Origin: Tyto alba
Taxonomy: Eukaryota > Chordata > Aves > Strigiformes > Tytonidae
Assembly: GCF_018691265.1 (NCBI RefSeq)
Contig: NW_024881322.1
Span: forward strand, 15,525,489-15,589,488
Length of the DNA stretch: 64,000 nucleotides
Direction: 5' to 3'
The position numbers and the translations under genes are program-made. The notes below the pieces were generated by a model, which had not been told where the DNA came from, made no database searches, and saw only the letters and a list, made by a program, of their open reading frames with translations. Positions 59,786 to 64,000 of the stretch are shown piece after piece. The stretch's first letter is position 1. Each line of letters starts with the position of its first letter.

Positions 59786-61829
59786 GTGGTGGGGCCATAT
59801 TGCAGGTAGCCTCTAGTGGGAGAAATGTGATTCTTATGTTCTCAGATGTGGTACAGAATCCATGTGTAAAACACATTCACACTTTATTAATGATTACTTT
59901 ATGCTCCAGTCACAGCTACCACCAATCTCTAACTATTTAAAAAAAAACCCCATGCATCAGGGCTCAGTCTACACACAGAGAAAAGACAGGCTCAGCCTTT
60001 ATATAACTCTCCTTGGCATCATACTGAACTCTTGTGTTGGAGCTTGTTCAAAAAAAACAAGCTAGTGTTAATTAGGGTAGTTTATTGAACTGATTTTGTG
60101 CAATGAGTGATAAAAATGCAATGAAATAATTTTTATCAAATTCCTTGCATTGGTTTGCCAAATTAATTTTCCTGGGCTGAGGCTAGTCACTCAGCTGTTG
60201 GTTCTCTGATTACAGATGCGAACACAGAATGACACTGCACCAAAATTCAGTAACATAAGTGTTTGAGCATCTTTCTGTCATTTGTGTTGATAAATGGGAA
60301 AACAACGACAAATCTGTTTCAATAATGTAAAACCAACTTGAAGTTTAATCTTCTCAAAATAAATAGGTAAATATTTTAAATTATTTTCAGCACATATAAG
60401 AGAGCCTTAGTTAAAGTCTTACTAAAAACTATTGTCACAAGGGGTACATGCAAGTTAGATATTCAGTAATTGATAGTAAAATATTAATAATTGATATGAT
60501 TCTTACTATTGGATCAGGGAACTCTCCTTATACTGGAGGTCTGATGATTCTAGACTTGTCCTTCTGAATTTACATCCACATGGTCAACAGAATGTTTTTC
60601 TAATACCAACCTCACAGTTTCTTTAGACAGTGAATTGATTTACTCTTTGTGAGCAACTGGAGTTTTAAGTCAATGAAGTATGGTTTGTGTTATCCTTAAA
60701 GGAATGGAGATGCTTATTTTGTATAGCTAAAAAGGAAACTCAATCTTTGTAGTTTTCATCCTGTTATTTCTAGTGTCCTCATTTTCCAAATTGTTGTGCT
60801 AACTGAATGTTTCAACACCCACTTCTCACCCTCCAAAAAAACCTCCAGCAACCTGAAAAGACCACCAGGTTCAGCTCCGAGAAGCTTCATTTTAAATGTC
60901 ATAGGGCCAAACTTTTTTTTTTTTTTTTAATGAAGAATGTCTGCTGTGTCCACAGACATCAGAAATTAAGCTCAGCAAAAAAGAACAGGATGAGAAAAGG
61001 GTCACTTTGATCTCTGAACTAAAAATGAACCATCCTTGTCAAAAAAAATTAAGATAAATGGATACATTAACTGACCAGTTTTGGAATTAAAACGGGAATC
61101 ACTTCCCATCTTACACTTTGGTGCGAGGACTTCGGTCAGATGCAGGAGTGGAATGCACATTGACAGTTTTGCTTTATAGTGATGACTCTGAAGTCACCTC
61201 AGTTTCACATGCCTTGTAGAGAGGATATCACACTGCATGTTGTGCAGAGTTGTTGTAGGAAGCTTGGGTGGGTGTTTTCCATCACCACCAGTGTGGTCCA
61301 TTGAAGCTCTGTCTGTGCTGCCATCCTTGGCTAGGTAACAGGAGATAAAAACAAACCAAAGCTGGGAAGAAGTGGAGAAATGAACAGAAAGAGCTTGGAT
61401 AGATGTGATAAAGCGGTGTTTGCAGTGGGAGAATATCTCCCCAGGAAAAGAGTTCCTGTGTTTGATGCAGTGGTACAGCAACATCAACATACACGGGACT
61501 GGGGATAACTCTTTCACCTCGAATTTTCAGCCAAACGTAGATCTTTCTGAAGCTTGCAGGTGGTGCTCAGTGTAGTAAAAAAAATTACATTATGCTTGTA
61601 CTGCACTTTAAGTGAGGTGGAGTCAAAAACGTTTATTTCACTGAGGGGGTGGGGAATGGGGCTTAGGGAAGAAAAACAGTCTGAAAGCCAAGGCACTTAA
61701 CGGCTTAATCCTGTACTAAAAAAGTCAAGCAAACCCCTGAATGTATACATGCCCTGTTGTAATTTAGTGGAACAAAGGGCCTGTCCCTCTCCCGTGAACT
61801 GTGGAAAGTGTTCTTATGCATGTAAGGCC

Positions 61830-61912
61830 AAACTGTTGGGTTTTCATCTTGAAACTTTATAAAATAAGTCAAAACTGTTGGGTTTTCATCTTGAAACTTT
61901 ATAAAATAAGTC
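61830..61912 (+). repeat. Recent 42-base tandem duplication
   Basis: Two direct copies lie side by side with a period of 42 bases. Bases 61830-61870 are identical to 61872-61912, 41 of 41. Each copy starts AACTGTTGGGTTTTC and ends TTATAAAATAAGTC. The lack of any substitution in AT-rich non-coding DNA indicates a recent duplication or an assembly artefact. Confidence 0.95.
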
Positions 61913-62218
61913 CAATTTATAAAAATATAAAATACCTATAAAATACTTACAAAAATACAAGTATACATTTGACCTGGTTCTTCTCTACTAAGCAAAAAGA
62001 GCTTTAGCTTTTTGCTTAACTGAACTTAAGCGTTCCCTAGACTAATGTTTGCAACCCAGATGGAGCTCTACTGTGCTAATTAGAAAGCGTTGCAGAAAAC
62101 ACACCTGACTGGGAAAGATAATGAAATGCACTTGCTAATCCTGTTATTCCAGATGAGTAAAATCCACCACTTTAACAACACGAGTCCAACAGTTAGTGTA
62201 AAAGAAGTTTCTCCTTTC

Positions 62219-62257
62219 CACACACACCCACACCCCCACACCCCCACACCCCCCCTC
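62219..62257 (+). repeat. (CACACCC)n-type simple repeat
   Basis: This is a C/A-only tract of ACACACCC and ACACCCCC units ending in a C-run of about eight bases. The complementary strand is G-rich (repeated GGGTGTG or GGGGGTGT), which makes it a G-quadruplex candidate. Confidence 0.85.
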
Positions 62258-64000
62258 TTCTTTTCAGTATAGCATTATAAACCAGTTAGAAAGGCCCTGT
62301 TTGGGACAGCTAGTGTTCCTGTTACAGTAGCTATCCGAAATGCTAAATTAAAGGCTGCACTATACTGGCTAATAAAGCAAGTCGTTCTCACGGGTCAAGT
62401 AATGTTACCATGTTTATTAGCTTTCCCTCTTCGTGAAATGTGTAGGCAGAAAGGGAGCTTTGTTGTCTTGTCATTACCTTTGTTCTGTGAATGAGAACAG
62501 AGGAAAGCTTCCAGAAAGAATATGGAATTATTAAATAATGCCATAATCCCTAAATAAGAGAAAGAAGTGGTATAGGATGCGAAGGGAAAAGTTGAGACCA
62601 CAGTCATTCTAGTTGAAATACTAGAGATGTTTTTTAGCTATGCTAAAAGCTATAAAGCTTTGTGAACCTTTCTGTTGCCAGGGAGAACAGCCCTTAGTCA
62701 GTATTTACTGTTTTTTTGCAGGCTCTGACACAGATTAGCAACAGAAGATTGGTTAGTCTGTTGTTTAGTGATGAATTTAGAGACTGTGGTGGCTTGCTCA
62801 TGCTTGTCTTCAGAGTAATTTGCTAATGTTTCACAAGGCATAGCACAATCGCGTACAGCTTGAAAGTGAGATCAGCATGTTTGTATAGATCTCTCTGGTA
62901 ACAGATACAAATATATGGAGGACTGTGATTTTTCTTTTTTTTATTTGTCCCCATTAAATCAGATTAATAAAATTTTGATGAAAAAGGCAAATTAACTCCT
63001 AGCTTCTGTCTTCTTCAAAAGCTATAATTCTATAGTGCCAAAAATCTGTGAGGATCATGCAGAGAAGGGTGAAGATGGATTCTGTGCTGGTGAAAATTCA
63101 CTGTTAAGTGATGAAACTGTAAACTGGAGTGGTGCACTTCTGGCAGTGGAGGTGACCATGGGCTTTCATCTGCTCTCATTTTTGGTGTTCAGTGTAAGAC
63201 AGAGTTAGGCCTGTTTTGTTTTATTTTGTTTTGCTTTTTCATAAGTATAGAGTACTTGAATTTGCAGTCTGAGTAACCTGCAGTGTGATATCTGTTAGAA
63301 ACAGCCCTGAGATGTCTTTGGTTCATCATCCATAACTCAGGATAACCGGTAGTGGTGGCTGCTGGAAATGTTTGCTCGAGGAACGTATTTTTCATTTGAA
63401 CTTTGTAATCTTCTCGAATGGCAACTGCTGAGCAAAACTTTGATTTTGAAATCTATTTTACATTTACTTACTTGCACAGTGAAGTAGAATAGCCATCATT
63501 GCATTTAGCCCAGTGTTTAGAAAGGTAAGACATACTGTCTGTTCTTATATGCCTGGGATCCATAGTGAGGCCTTAAGAATAAGGGCTGTTGAATAAATAT
63601 TTCCAAAATAAGCGGGTCATTTGCTTGACTCTGCTTACTGCTTAAAAGTAACAGTATTCTGACAGGTGTTTCCAACCCAGTCCTTCCTGGATAGGTCCTG
63701 GTGACAACCAGCCTGATCTAGTAATATTTGCAATATAGACACAATGAAAACACAGCAAAAGAACCATAAAAATATCTGTGTTATATGATAACATAACCAG
63801 AGCTTAAAGTGTCTTGATGGCAGCTTGTCCTCTGCTTTAGGAGGGAGAGAAGAGCTCCACGTCCTTTTTCCTCTTGGCCTCTGAGCAGGGAATGTGGCAA
63901 CGTAGTTCTCCAGCTGCTCTGAGCCCAGTTTTTCTGTTAAGACTCCACCAAAAAGGATGATGCTTTCTCAGGAGGGGCGGGAATGGAGAACACAGTCTAT

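Larger units (their letters stand above)
55441..64000. other. Intergenic region upstream of COA1, no gene recognised
   Basis: No coding exon is supported. BLVRA lies on this side of COA1 in other vertebrates, transcribed away from it, but I do not find its first coding exons, which encode a GVVVVGVGRAG-type nucleotide-binding motif. The region contains a MIR-like remnant, a C12 run at 57055-57066, a C/A-rich simple repeat at 62219-62257 and a 42-base tandem duplication. A moderately GC-rich section lies at about 58.6-59.0 kb. Confidence 0.5.

Noticed and set aside
55441..64000. First exons of BLVRA
   Set aside because: The Rossmann-type GVVVVGVGRAG motif and other BLVRA segments were sought and not found. 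The gene presumably begins beyond the window.

Overview
This window is vertebrate nuclear DNA and most likely comes from a bird. It has small coding exons separated by long introns with canonical GT-AG borders, CpG islands, microsatellites, and only one clearly recognisable interspersed LINE, a CR1 fragment. CR1 is the characteristic avian/reptilian retroposon, and such a low repeat density fits a bird better than a turtle, crocodilian or mammal. There are no bacterial, phage or CRISPR features.

I can support one protein-coding gene: COA1 (cytochrome c oxidase assembly factor 1 homolog, MITRAC15), on the minus strand. Four coding exons at 10537-10630, 7536-7687, 5583-5659 and 2873-2969 join in phase. 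They give a 139-residue single-pass mitochondrial inner-membrane protein with no frameshift or internal stop. A poly(A) signal lies at 2647-2652. The 5' end is less certain. A strong acceptor just upstream of the start codon at 10628-10630 shows that a 5' non-coding exon must lie further right. The best candidate is in a CpG island at about 54.9-55.4 kb that carries two minus-strand YY1-type motifs and a strong donor. That would give a 5' intron of about 44 kb. A second CpG-rich patch at 10.75-11.07 kb, directly beside the start-codon exon, could be an alternative promoter.

Layout: 1-2.6 kb is sequence beyond the 3' end of COA1; 2.6-10.64 kb holds the coding exons in a GC-rich setting; 10.64-55.1 kb is probably one large, AT-richer 5' intron containing a CR1 fragment, old MIR-like SINE remnants, a 155-base polypurine tract, a T/G tract and small GC-rich patches; 54.87-55.44 kb is the CpG island; 55.44-64 kb is upstream intergenic sequence with a recent 42-base tandem duplication. 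In other vertebrates STK17A and BLVRA flank COA1. They would be expected left and right of this window, but I see no exon of either.

I found no previously undescribed system. The most useful results are the intact COA1 gene, which is of interest because loss of this gene has been reported in galliform birds, the two competing promoter candidates, and several unusual repeats.
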